Below, one piece after another: positions 35,021 to 46,626 of a stretch of DNA of 64,000 bases. Source of the DNA: Osedax fenrisi (Eukaryota > Annelida > Polychaeta > Sabellida > Siboglinidae); NCBI GenBank assembly GCA_964019155.1, contig OZ025239.1:1692874-1756873 (forward strand). The letters are read 5' to 3'. Positions within the stretch are counted from its first letter, which is position 1, and each line of letters starts with the position of its first letter. Both the position numbers and the translations under genes were made by a program. Under the pieces are notes generated by a model. That model made no database searches and was not told where the DNA came from. It worked only from the letters and a program-made list of their open reading frames with translations.

Positions 35021-35123
35021 CTCTGTATCGCTGCTGCCTATTCTACTATTACCACCGCTACACAGATTACATCTATCTCATTGAGGCCACAGTTCCTATT
35101 CTGAAGGTAGTCGATACAATGAG
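35021..35123 (+). pseudogene. exon with clean borders, possibly TUBGCP4-like
   Basis: Between TATGTAG and a GAG|GTAATA donor at 35124 the frame reads LYRCCLFYYYHRYTDYIYLI, EATVPILKVVDTM without a stop, phases 1 and 2 at its ends. The position after the C-terminal helices and the final PIL-x-x-VD-x-M recall the P-x-x-x-x-LNEIL helix of GCP4, but I would not insist. Confidence 0.45.
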
Positions 35124-35630
35124 GTAATAAAGGTTAATCATAAGCTAATGAGGTCATACTTTTATTATTATTAGTATCCGGGTGATACTATTTATATTAT
35201 TATTCTCATTATATTTAATAGTTTATTTTTATAAATTTGACTATAAAATTTTGAAATAATGATAAGGATATATTAAATTAATAAGTATTCAATAAATTTA
35301 ATCAATTTTTTTATTTAATATAATGTATATTTAGATTGTTATCTTAAAAGAGTAATTAAATAAAAATATAATTATTAAGGATACCAAAGATAGGACATTT
35401 GCTCTTTATCTCTGCAAATGCTAACTTATTGTACTCCTAAACAGTTACGTGTGGTATATTTAATTATATTTCAATGATTTCAAAGTAATCAGAAATATTT
35501 ATTTATTTGTAAAATGCATTAATTTTATTTTAATTATATAAATAAATATTTTTTTAAAATACAAATTTATTTATCTGTATGAATTTGAAGATGTTTTTCT
35601 ATGTTTAAATTCTAAATAATATAATGTGTA
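35124..35630. other. AT-rich stretch, nothing seen
   Basis: Simple AT-rich DNA without a frame or repeat structure that I can support. Confidence 0.6.
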
Positions 35631-35984
35631 TTAAATTAGATTACGAATTTTAATATAATCATATAGAAATCATTAACTTTTTGCAATATAGCAATTTTTA
35701 CATTGATTTATATATTAAATTTGAGGTTTGAATAATATGTTTTACGTGGTTTTTATATATCAATGTTTTCATTATTCTATTAAATTAAATGCAATATAAG
35801 TTAGTATTAAATTAGATTACGAATTTTAATATAATCATATAGAAATCATTAACTTTTTGCAATATAGCAATTTTTACAATGATTTATATATTAAATTTGA
35901 GGTTTGAATAATAGGTTTTACGTTTTAAGTGGTTGTTATATATCAATGTTTTCATTATTCTATTAAATTAAATGTAATATAAGT
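35631..35984. repeat. tandem duplication, 176-bp period
   Basis: TTAAATTAGATTACGAATTT at 35631 recurs at 35807, and the whole unit to AATATAAGTTAG repeats with few differences (one inserted TTTTAAG-like bit in the second copy). Confidence 0.9.
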
Positions 35985-38399
35985 TAGCTTTTACTCGCCA
36001 CATAGATTTATATAACATTTAAAACAAACATATCCTATTACTTTATTATATATTTGTAATGAACACTTAGTTTTACATCATATAAATAATAATTTAAAAC
36101 ATATTATTTTAAATGTTAAAAGTGTAGTTTGATAATAATTTACATTATAAAAAACACAATTTCCTAAAATTGAACCGTAGTTCATATTTTATACAAAATC
36201 AAATTACACGATTTCGTGTGTGTTATATCTTTCCTTTGACAAATCTGTGTTATTAATGTGCTATATCATTTGAATAGATGGTATTTAGGACAAATGTAAA
36301 TAACCTAATAAAAATAAATAAAGCTATTATCTCTTATAATTCAAACAAAATACTGTATTGAACTATACTTACATTTGATTAAAAGGGATACTCTAGTCAT
36401 TAAATATCAAGAAACTATTTTATGTTTCCATATTCTGTTATATTTTGATATTTTAAATTTAACATCTTTTTTATAAAAATTGTAAAATGTGTTTCATAAA
36501 ATTAGATAATAATAAAAATTATTATAAATATAAAATATTGAATACATTTACTGATTTAAATTTATGAAATATAATAGAATTATAAGTAGCAAATACTCCA
36601 TATATGTATAATAGTATATGGCAATGCAGGTAATGATATGATAACTGCAGTACCCTTTAATAATTTAATGACCTACATTTTAAATAAATATTAAATTAAA
36701 TGATATTTATAAAAATAATTTATTTTTAAATAAAAAATAGTTTAATTTCAATTATTACATATATTAAAATTAAATATGCATATATTCATAGTATACTAAT
36801 TTATAGTATTCCCTGTATTAATTGATATTTTAAATATATGATGAAATTAATAATTTAATAAATATGACAACTAATTAATATAATGATTTTCTTTTATATT
36901 ATTTTTTTTTTTTGACAATGGTTATATTATTATAATATTAAAAGATTACAATTTGTAATTCACACATTTTTTTAATTAATATATCCACTATCTACATGTG
37001 ATATTTAGATAATGACATATGCTTTATTGTTTATTGATATCTATTAGATATTCATATGTAATTTATGATTGAAATAAAAGTTATTTTTGTTATGAAAATT
37101 CTATAAACAATTAGGTATAAAGTTATATATAATAAATAAGTATTTATATATAATACTGATATGATCATTTATAGGTATATTTAATATCTAGTAATATGAA
37201 CAAATTTAGTAAGATTGATAAAATAATGAAGAAAATATTAGCATTTTTATAACACCATGTAGATGAAAATAATTATTCTGAGATAATCAAGTCTAAAGTT
37301 TATCAATATTTTATATTCCTCTCAATTTCATATATAACAAATAAATAATATAAGTTTATTTATATTTATATTATTAGAGTAATAAATAGACTATTATAAG
37401 TTTAATTATATTTATATTTTTTAAATAATATATAATATAATATATGTATATATAAATAACAACTATTATACATATTTACTGATAAATATAGTAGTGTAAT
37501 ATATATATTACAATAAATATTATAATTTGTAAATATTATCATATTGAATATTTTAATATACCCATATTAACATTATTTTATTTCATTTATAATGATTCTT
37601 TTTTTTTTAATTTTGCTACAATACAAATAGTATATCAATAAATGTGAATATGTTATAAAAAAGAAAATATATAAAAAAATTAATATTTAAGCATGGCGAT
37701 ATGCCCTTAATAACTAAAATATGCGAGGAGAAGTAATAATATCTGCCATTGAGTGTGGAGGTCTTATTTCAATAGATTATAATATGTGTATATATTATAA
37801 TCTATTTATATAGAATTCAATATGTGATGTTCCTTTATAACCTAAATACCTAGTAGTTCATATTTTAATAAAATACTATACGCTCTAATGTGTGTTCAAT
37901 TTGATTCATGATATTTACCTATCTTAATACCACCTTAAAGGGGTTCACGTCTTTAGATTTCAATGTAATTAGATAGGACATTTTTTTTTTAATTTCAAAA
38001 TCTCAAGAAATAATTAAGATTTTCATATAAATTAAATTGCATAATATTAAGATATATTTTGTTAATTGTTCTATAGAAATTGTAATGATTAGAATATTAG
38101 TTTTGAAAATATCAGAATTTAAAAAAAATAAAAATTTACCAAATGAAATATTTATTTAAAAAATTTAATATTATTTATCAACTCTATATCTAATCACAAA
38201 TATTTTCAATAGCTACAATATACCTATAATACTAAACATACTGTGTAAATTCTACTAAGTTAAGTTAATTATTTACTGAGAAATAGCAATTTTCATTTAA
38301 AAAAAACAAATATTCTGAGATAATTTATGTTAAAGATTGACAATATTTTATCTGCTTTTTGACTTTTATTATTATGGTAAAAGTTATTTTAGCTAATTA
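35985..38399. other. AT-rich stretch, no gene seen
   Basis: Very AT-rich throughout; no exon-like island. A short inverted TATAATATG/CATATTATA patch at 37777-37800 is the only structure noted. Confidence 0.65.
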
Positions 38400-39226
38400 T
38401 TACAATTTTTATATTATATTTATATAACTTATATAATTTGTCATTATTTTGATATACATTGCATCTAGATTAATTATTGAAAAACAGTGTTATAATATAT
38501 GTAAACAGTCATTTTTGCGCCATTTTTTTAATCATTATTTTATTAGAAATAGGTAGTGTTATAAAGTTATGTTTTTTATGCTTTATATATGTTTTTAACA
38601 TATGCTATTTTGACATATCATATATTATACATGTAGTAATCTATTTTTTAAATAACATTTTTTTTTAAATATTTTTATTTTAAAGACAGTGGATACTACC
38701 CCCTTAATAGGGGAGGCCTGCTCATCTAAAAGTTCATCTAAACAATGCTATTTTAGCTCTATCTAAAAACGCTAAGGATAAATAACTAATGGAGATAATT
38801 ACATAGTTTATTTTGTATTCAACATTTTTATATTATATTTATATAACTTATATAATTTTTCATGATTTTTATATACATTGCATCTAGATTAATTATTGAA
38901 AAACAGTGTTATAATATATGTAAACAGTCATTTTTGCGCCATTTTTGTAATCATTATTTTATTAGAAATATGTAGTGTTATAAAATTATGTTTTTATGCT
39001 TTATATATGTTTTTAATATATACTATTTTGACATATCATACATTATACATGTAGTAATCTATTTTTTAAATAACATTTTTTTTGTAATACTTTAATTTTA
39101 AAGACCGTGAATCCCCTTAATGGTGGAGTCGCGCGTTCATCTAAACAATGCTATTTTATCTCTATCTAAAAACGCTAAGGATACATAACTAATGAAGATA
39201 ATTACATAGATTATTTTGTATTCAAC
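38400..39226. repeat. tandem duplication, about 425-bp period
   Basis: First unit about 38400-38823, second about 38824-39226. Both hold ACATTGCATCTAGATTAATT, AAACAGTCATTTTTGCGCCA and a GC-richer ACCCCCTTAATAGGGGAGG / CCCCTTAATGGTGGAG stretch. The second unit has small deletions. Confidence 0.9.
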
Positions 39227-40920
39227 AGATCCTTTCCTCCATCATATAGGATCTATCTTTATATAAATGTAATTAATTTAAATGGTGTACAAAAATATTC
39301 TCAATTAGTTAAATATTTATTTTTGATTTTTTTCATTTAAATGCAAGTTTATCATTATTTAATTAATATAAAATATAATGATAAATCCAACAGGATTTAT
39401 ATAGATTTTATACATTGACCGTAAATATTTCAGATACAAATAATTAAAATCAAAAAAGTAGTAGGCATTTACATGTGGTTAATAAGTGAAAAAGTAAAAC
39501 TTGAGAAAATGACATTCAACGTTTTTTTAAATAAATAATCACAAAATATTATAATATATATATATATGTATTACATTTATATATATAAATGACAAGTAAA
39601 ATATAATGGTATATTAAAAACTCTGAAACAATAGTACTTAGTACTAATATAGAGTTGTACTCAAATATATATTATAATGAGATATATAAATAAATATATG
39701 TATAGAAGTTATAAAATAGAAAAATATAAATTTATTTGTATAGTAATAGTTTAATAATAGTTATAAAGTATTATAAAAAATAAATATTGAATAATATAAA
39801 TAAATACAAGAATATAACGTCTTGACTAGACAGAGCTAATTATAGAAAAAACATTTCTAAATTTTCTGTTTGGAAGCGTCTCTTTTCAAACAATGATATC
39901 TTGTTATATACATACGTGATGTGTTTATTAATTATATGGAATGTATCTATAATCTATGCTTAATGTACAATTATAAATTTGTTTAGTAAAATATTGTTAT
40001 ACGATATCGAAATATACAATTAAATGTGACAAGTATTTACAAAAATCCTGTCAATTTCAGATAATTATGATATCGATTACGCTTATAAAATCACTTCATT
40101 TTGATATAAATACTCAAAAATAAGAATATTTCCATTAAATAATTAATGTAATTCATGTGTCAGTTTTTCTAACGTACATATAAATATCAATGACTACCTT
40201 CAATTATATACTTATATCAATTATTTCATTTATAATATTATATTATAATAAATCTCAACTGTATAATTATGAGATTGTATTTTGATAAATGACAAAGTGC
40301 ATTTTGTAAAATAGATTACTTTTACATCATTCAAATATCATCAAAGTTTAACCGCAAAGTTATAACTGCACATTTTCATAATTAACATATTTAATTTCCA
40401 TTTCTAATGTATTGATTGATGGATTTCTTATTTATTAGAATAACAGCATAATAGCAGCATAATATACTTTTAAAATTAATAGCAGCATAATATTAGTATA
40501 ATAGACTTTAAATATCAGTATAACAGCAGCACAATAGCATGACAAATTAATAGCAGCATAATAGACATTTAATAGCAGCATAATAGCATAATGTAAATAT
40601 TTGAGGCTATACCATATGCTGTTATGCTGCTATTACTGTTTGCTGGGTTTGTCGCTAATCATAGGTATAGTTTACTTTTTAGTAGACCATAACATTTCTA
40701 TCATTTACATGTCAACTTGCAAAGATATACAGGCCTTACATTTTATATTAATAATTAGATAAAAATAACAAATAAACTTAAAATTATAAAACATACTTAT
40801 AAATTATACGAAATATCATAAATGTATTTATATTATTTATATATATAATAATTAGAAATACATTATAATATAGTTAATATATATATATATATATATATGT
40901 ATTAATATTTATTTTTATAG
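39227..40920. other. AT-rich stretch before the recombinase gene
   Basis: No frame stands out. Holds the AGCAGCATAATA repeat at 40440-40640 and, at 40655-40850, a sequence repeated in an intron of the following gene (41295-41465: GTAGACCATAACATTTCTAT and onward). Confidence 0.65.
40440..40640. repeat. degenerate AATAGCAGCATAATA repeat with an inverted unit
   Basis: AGCAGCATAATA recurs at least five times between 40450 and 40590 with variable spacers. Near 40614 the inverted form ATGCTGTTATGCTGCTATTA appears, so the array can fold back on itself. Confidence 0.8.
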
Positions 40921-42249
40921 TGATGCCATTATGTATATGGACAGAGAAGACGAAGATACATACTACTTTAGTACAAGGTAAATTAAATAAACTAATATGT
41001 TGATTGCATCATCGTTTAATTATTATTAATACTAATACTAATACTCTATTTTTAGCTTTGAAAGAGATATGAATTCCAGTGATAAAAGATCTAAGAGGTA
41101 ATATTATTTTATATTTAATAATTAATAACTAATTTATTTAAATAATTTCTAGGATAAATTATAATTATTAAACTTACTTTTATCGATGATACACATGAAA
41201 TTTATACAAATATTGAATTTAAATTTCTAAAAATAACAATTTGTATAGATAAAAATCATATTTTTATAGTAAATAAAATTAGTAATTTTGTTGATAATCT
41301 TAGGTATATAGTAGACCATAACATTTCTATCATTTACATGTATACTTTCAAAGATATATTAGGCACTAAGTGTTATATTATTGATTTAATAATTAGGTAT
41401 AAATAATTAATAAAAGTAAAATAATAAAACATACTTATAAATTATACGAAATATCATACATTTAAAATAGAATATTTATATTTATATTATAAACATATTT
41501 TAATATATAATAAATAATATTTAACTTATAGATCTGAAATATTAAATTTGGAAAATGATGCTAAACAAAATAATTGCAATGAAAGGTTAACTATAATTAA
41601 AAAAAATTATTATTAATATTAATTTAAAGTTAAAATATTTTAAATTAATATAAATACTAATTATTAATTAATAACTAATTAATGTTGTATAGGTCTATGA
41701 AGAATAAACAAGTTAAAAAACCGTAAGTATATATTATATATTTATATATAAATATCAGATATTTTTCTATGGAAAGATAATACTTATATGAAATCATATA
41801 ACTTGATTTTGTGTACACAAATAAATAACACCACCTATACATTTTGAAAAAATGGTGTTAATTCATATCAAACTATATGCTTTTACAATGTAAATAATAG
41901 GTTAACCATTTATAATTATTATTTGAATATAATTAAGTGTTTATTACTAATATAACAAAGCAATATTATACTTTGGTTTTTAATATTCATTCATATCTAT
42001 GAGTAAAATCTAACTTATATACTTATATTACATGTAATTTAATATAACTTTGAAAATATGATTATATACAAATAATTGCAAATTTATATAAATTTGAGTG
42101 GTGAAGATAGATTTGACAGTGATTCTATTTGACTTAATTTACTTTGGATAGGGAGTGTTATTTTTTATTTTTACTTATATAACATTGTATATGTTACTTA
42201 TAATAATACAAATTAGTATATCACTTTATAATACATATACATATTCCAG

Positions 42250-42340
42250 TCCTACTAGATTTTGCCAATACTGTGAAGAGATTATTAGTACGGGTAAATT
42301 AAAAAGACACATATTACGAAAACACTCAGATATAGAAGAG
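42250..42340 (+). pseudogene. recombinase-like gene: C2H2 zinc-finger exon
   Basis: After CATATTCCAG the exon, joined in phase 2 with the previous one, reads PPTRFCQYCEEIISTGKLKR, HILRKHSDIEE and ends at a GTATAT donor. C-x2-C-x11-H-x4-H gives all four metal ligands. The finger is intact and precedes a helical linker rich in charged residues in the next exon. Confidence 0.85.
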
Positions 42341-42392
42341 GTATATTTGATTATTTATAACATATTTATATATATATAAGTGACATATTAAT

Positions 42393-42424
<32 letters not shown>

Positions 42425-42472
42425 GATTTTTATTGTTATTATTTGTATTGTAATTAAATTTATTCTATATAG

Positions 42473-42780
42473 GTAAAGTCAGTTTTATTAAAAGATTCCA
42501 AATGTATGGATATATTCATGAATACTGTTAGGAATGAAGGAATGTTTTTATATAATAAAAAATTAATGAAAAACAGTAATAATGACAAATAATTAATGGT
42601 TGTCAGGAAAGGGACGGCTGAAACGCGTTACTGTCTAGGTTTTTAATAATTATCAATTATTTATTAATAATGTTTTTTAGAATTTCAATTATATATTATT
42701 CTAATTTATTTTTACACATTTCCAGATTGCAAAGTATTTATCTCTACCAAAAAAAATGTTCAAAATCGTTTATCTTGAAA
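42473..42780 (+). pseudogene. recombinase-like gene: linker and second-finger exons with stops
   Basis: Exon 42473-42638 reads VKSVLLKDSKCMDIFMNTVR, NEGMFLYNKKLM..., stop TAA 42590, LMVVRKGTAETRYCL. Joined in phase to 42726-42780 it gives YCLDCKVF, a C-x2-C pair, then KKNVQNRLS, stop TGA, K. In the expected second finger the histidine reads arginine and the final cysteine reads TGA, so this finger is destroyed. The intron between has a weak GTTTTT donor and a good TTCCAG acceptor. Confidence 0.75.
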
Positions 42781-43947
42781 GTAGATAATTTACAATTAAT
42801 AGCCTAATTAATCAATATAATGATATATTTACTAATTATTTAAACCGGTTCCATAATGGTCCGGTACGGAATTTGATATTACATGATATTTTTATTAAAG
42901 ATGTTAGTAATATGAATATATAAAATATCAATATATTGTATTTCAAATATAAAATAATTAATATTATTATATTCAAACTTAACTAAGCTATTCATTTTTA
43001 TAGTTCGGATATAGAAAATATAAAATGTCCATTAGTGATATTTCGAAAACAGATACTTTGAGGAAATCGGTAATGACCGACATGAGGGAATTTGCCAGGC
43101 TGGTTATTACTTTTAACAATGCAAATAACGACATAAGTGAGTAAATTAAATCTTATTTATAATTAATATAATACAATATTTATATTTTATAGATATTAGA
43201 AGATCTATTGATATATTTAAAATTGAATATATCGATAGAGTACTTGACGCGATGACAAAAATAAGTAATAAACTAATAAATAAATCGTTGATAAATCTCG
43301 ATAATTTGATCCGTAGAATACTAAAGTATGTGTCATCACTGTATTTAAGCGAAGACAATGAAAATGAGGTATAATACGTATAAATTTAAAGCTTATAATT
43401 TTATATTAAATATAATACTTAATATATATATATATATATCTATTACAAATGCAGTCAAAGAATATAAAGAAATATACGGAACTTTATAAATTTAAAGTGC
43501 CTATGATTTTGAATACTGCCAAAACGGCTATACTAAATAGAAAATTTGATATAAGGTAATAATACTAGTATTTATTATAGTATTTATTTTTAATAATAAT
43601 ATATATTGTAAATTTACAAATAATTATAGAAATTCTGAATCAACTCCTGAAGATGACATAACAAAGTTGTATGCATATATAGAAAATAAAGTAAGAGATG
43701 TTAGTATATTATTGTTGTGTATACTGTAAATATATTATCCTTACCCGACCTGGCATTGCTTTTCCTAGTTTTTGATCATTAGTTTATTAATATAGCTATT
43801 ACTTCATTGCTAGGTTTTTAATTGTGTCCTAAATAAATAGCATAATATCACAGGACAGCATATAATAACCTATATGATCTTCAACGGTACTTCAACCTTT
43901 ACAACTTTCACCTATACAAATATGCATTCTAGTCGGACCTGGTGTCA

Positions 43948-44240
43948 TATAATATGCCTCAGTATACTTCTAATATATCGATAAATACTGAATTTTAAGA
44001 TCTTATTTTTTTGTATTAGCTATAAATCATATAGGTCTAGAATAATGTGATTTAACTTTTATATATTACTGAATAATATTAACGATTTATTAGGTATACC
44101 TTAATATATTAAAAAAAGCATTAAAATAAGCCAATTGGAGTATCAAAATAGTTAACAGGTATCTTAATGTATTCGATTTAATTTTTTTTTAATTATGTAA
44201 TTTTTCAAATTATTTTATAATTATTTTTAATACGGTATTA
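43948..44240. mobile_element. MITE family A, internal fragment
   Basis: TAATATGCCTCAGTATACTT and ATATATCGATAAATACTGAA to GGTATCTTAATGTATTCGAT parallel the interior of the three complete family-A copies, but both terminal inverted repeats are missing. It lies in the intron before the catalytic exon, next to a satellite-family fragment (43735-43930). Confidence 0.75.
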
Positions 44241-44257
44241 CTTTGTATATTATTAAG

Positions 44258-44632
44258 GTTCACTCGAGTTATACAAATCTGGCAGCGTTAATAATAACGC
44301 AATTGACAATCTTTAATGGATGGCGAGGAGAAGAGGTGGCAATGATGACTATTAAAGAATATGAAGTTGCCAATACAAAGTCAAACGATGAGTTAAGTAT
44401 ACTAGTCAATTTAAAAGGCAAAGGGAAGAGATTTGTTACAGTTAGTAAATGATCGAATAATAATCATCACGATTTATTTATCTATATTTAAAATAGAATA
44501 TTAAGATATACAATTTTCATTTTTAAAAGGTATTAATTTCAAATATAATGGCTGAGTCTATAACAACTCTTATTTCAATGAGAAAGGATAGGGGAATTAT
44601 TGATTCTAATAATTATTTATTTGCTACGAAAA
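44258..44632 (+). pseudogene. recombinase-like gene: catalytic-domain exons
   Basis: Exon 44258-44440 reads NLAALIITQLTIFNGWRGEE, VAMMTIKEY and ends KGKGKRFVT before a GTTAGT donor; exon 44530-44632 continues VLISNIMAESITTLISMRKD, RGIIDSNNYLFATK. R-G-x-E-V corresponds to the first catalytic arginine region (box I) of tyrosine recombinases and KGKG to the beta hairpin after it. No stop in either exon. A single-frame ORF tool sees only the first because the intron follows. Confidence 0.8.
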
Positions 44633-45269
44633 GTTAGTATATTAATTATATATATTTCATAATATATATACATATTATAAGTGTTACATATTATATATGT
44701 ATATTATAAGATTAACAATTTGTTTTTTAACTAAACTGTTTGTAAAATTGGGATAATGATAGAAATATGATGTGTTGATTTTGATATCCATTATGGTAAT
44801 AAATATGAAAAACTGTCCATTAAGTGATTTTTAGTAATTAATATATTTTTTCAATGAGGAAATATTTTAAATATAAAAGATAATTCTTAATTACAAGTTA
44901 TACATAGTTTTTAAATTTTGGTTAATATACTATACATGATAAATATAATTTGTTATATCTATTATTTTTAATATTTACAAATATAGCTGTGTAGGTATAC
45001 TCGTTGATCATTTTTGATTTTCCCCAACTAATATTTACTAAATACAATGTCTCAGTACATATGTTCTAATACATAAGTTCTCGATTTTACTCTAAATCGG
45101 CACAGAGTTTCCACGAATTTTGCTTCTTCTGAGCTAACAACCAAACGATCTGCGACAAAGTAATTATGTACAATTTATGAACAAGATATATATTATAACA
45201 TAAATCTAATTACAAAATGTATACATTTTGTTCAATATAGATATATCTTTAATTCTCTTTATTTTTCAG

Positions 45270-45510
45270 TATGATGAATCACCTTTGACATTCCGAAGAA
45301 ATCGATAGGAATAATTACCAAAGGGTGCCTAACAAAACATATATGGAAGATGTTTTAACGATTTTAAAACAAGGTGATTACAATTAAATTATTTTTAGTT
45401 TTTAATTATTAATTTTAATTAAAGTACATGCATTTACATTTTTAGGGGAATCAACAAAAGATAAAACAACTGAAAAGACTGAACTGAATACAACTAAGAC
45501 AATAATTTAA
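45270..45510 (+). pseudogene. recombinase-like gene: box II exon with TGA, and C-terminus
   Basis: After ATTTTTCAG the frame reads NHL, stop TGA 45286, HSEEIDRNNYQRVPNKTYM, then a GTGATT donor at 45374; exon 45446-45510 adds ESTKDKTTEKTELNTTK and TAA. Recombinases of this family have HLGHS-x-x-x-H-x-x-x-YR here: the glycine is a stop and the second histidine reads aspartate, whereas the presumed nucleophilic tyrosine (RNNY) is kept. The preceding exon with the second arginine may survive as ELTTKRSATK at about 45131-45159. Confidence 0.75.
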
Positions 45511-45603
45511 TACATAAATATTAACTAATTTATTATTTTTTAATTTATCAACAATTAATATAATTATAATATTAAATGATACAAATTTAATATATTTATT
45601 CAG

Positions 45604-45687
45604 AAAATATATCGATAAAATGGGGAGAGAATTTGAAAAGCTGAGTTCATATTCAGAGTCATACAAATTAAATTTAATGCTTGGTTA
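45604..45687 (+). pseudogene. possible additional terminal exon
   Basis: After TTTATTCAG a 27-codon frame reads KYIDKMGREFEKLSSYSESY, KLNLMLG and stops at TAA. Good acceptor and protein-like composition. It could be an alternative last exon of the recombinase-like gene. Confidence 0.35.
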
Positions 45688-45974
45688 ATATTATAATTTA
45701 CTTATGTAATCCCTACTGATTAAAATTAATGATTTACTATATTATTGGTAAAAAAGAAAAACAAATAATGCTCATAAAATTTACCCCAGAGTGCTTAGAA
45801 AATCTAAATTAATTTATAATTATATAATTATAGCGAGCAATTTATAAAAACTCGAACAAAATTCAGAAATGAACTAAGAAATAATAATTTAAATTCAAAA
45901 TAAAATATTGATTTATATTCTTTATTTATTATGTATTTTATATATTATCTTAATATAAGTTATTTTCAAATGAT

Positions 45975-46223
45975 ATGATAAATGTGTTATATAATGCAAA
46001 ATTGACAACCCCTCATCCAATAGAAGAGATGTTATGGAATGTAACGGGAGGGCGAATGATCCTGAGGCTGGAGTCGGTCCTATATTGCTGGTGTGTATGG
46101 GGGGTGTTAATGTTATCAGGTGGTTGTGTTGGGGAGTTCGGATCGGAATTGAAACCGTACAAGAACAACCGTGAAATTAACTTTCGTGAAATTTCCAACC
46201 GTGAAATATTATATCCGTGAAAT
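45975..46223 (+). other. GC-rich island with ORF and 15-bp CGTGAAAT repeat
   Basis: An 81-codon plus frame and a 61-codon minus frame overlap here, neither recognised. The island ends in four CGTGAAAT motifs at 46170, 46185, 46200 and 46216, spaced 15-16 bases, which makes the frame read NREI, FREI, NREI. Likely a small repeat-bearing element, not a gene. Confidence 0.4.
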
Positions 46224-46459
46224 AATTATAAATATATGTATAAATATTATAAAAATATATATGTTGTTATGTAAAATATAAAACCTAAATTATACAGTAT
46301 ATTTTCGGAGAATTAAAATCTAACTACTCTTATTTAATGTTAACGAAAGACATATGTACATCACATTAATTTTATTATTAAATTTATAAATATACTATAG
46401 TATATATCTATGAGTTTACGTAAATTACTAAATTATACGTGAAAGCTCATCCTGGCCGT

Positions 46460-46618
46460 AGATACTTTTCAAAGTTCAAGTTAGGGGTTGCCTATATGTG
46501 TCATTCAAATGCTACCGTTATGCTATATTGCACAATCATAAATATTCTGAATGAGTAACATCTATATAAATATAATATACGTATACAATAATACACATGA
46601 ATATACCTTGTATATTAA
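46460..46618. repeat. dispersed repeat, split by MITE C
   Basis: Diverged copy of about 20635-20830 (ATATTCTGAATGAGTAACAT and ATATACGTATACAATAA). It resumes right of the MITE at 47600. Confidence 0.7.
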
Positions 46619-46626
46619 ATGTACAA

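Larger units (their letters stand above)
25580..35123 (+). pseudogene. TUBGCP4: TUBGCP4-like gene, multi-exon, broken
   Basis: Ordered exons match gamma-tubulin complex component 4, a core subunit of the gamma-tubulin ring complex that nucleates microtubules. In order: N-terminus at 25580, an N-terminal helical exon (26950-27112), 27402-27530, 27590-27731, 27879-27971, 28428-28550, 28958-29065, then after a 4.7-kb gap 33819-33903, 34357-34486 and possibly 35021-35123. Introns are mostly AT-rich. Damage: TGA 27465 at a glycine position, TAG 27669 at an acidic position, TGA 27969, loss of the GRGE segment plus stops in the exon at 28958, and TAG 33901. Retained introns exclude a processed copy. 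I compared with the vertebrate protein from memory; the N-terminus is specific for GCP4 among the GCP proteins. A living gene with misread borders is possible but unlikely. Confidence 0.8.
40921..45510 (+). pseudogene. C2H2 finger + tyrosine-recombinase-like gene, broken
   Basis: Exons by reading frame and GT...AG: 40921-40977, 41056-41097, 41532-41585, 41693-41722, 42250-42340, 42473-42638, 42726-42780, 43004-43136, 43193-43368, 43455-43555, 43630-43690, 44258-44440, 44530-44632, perhaps 45056-45159, 45270-45373, 45446-45510. Most junction phases agree exon to exon. Domain order: acidic N-terminus (MDREDEDTYYF), C2H2 finger, second finger remnant, helical core-binding-like part (MREFARLVITFN), catalytic part (FNGWRGEEVAMM; NNYLFA; HSEEIDRNNY). 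This is the layout of Crypton-derived or Crypton-like recombinase proteins of marine invertebrates. Stops in frame: TAA 42590, TGA 42774, TGA 45286. Introns retained, so a decayed gene or element copy. Family call is from memory of conserved motifs. Confidence 0.8.

Noticed and set aside
4423..45288. Reassigned stop codons (TGA for glycine, TAG for an acidic residue)
   Set aside because: The stops co-occur with frameshifts, lost catalytic residues and a deleted motif, and animal nuclear genomes use the standard code; decay explains them.
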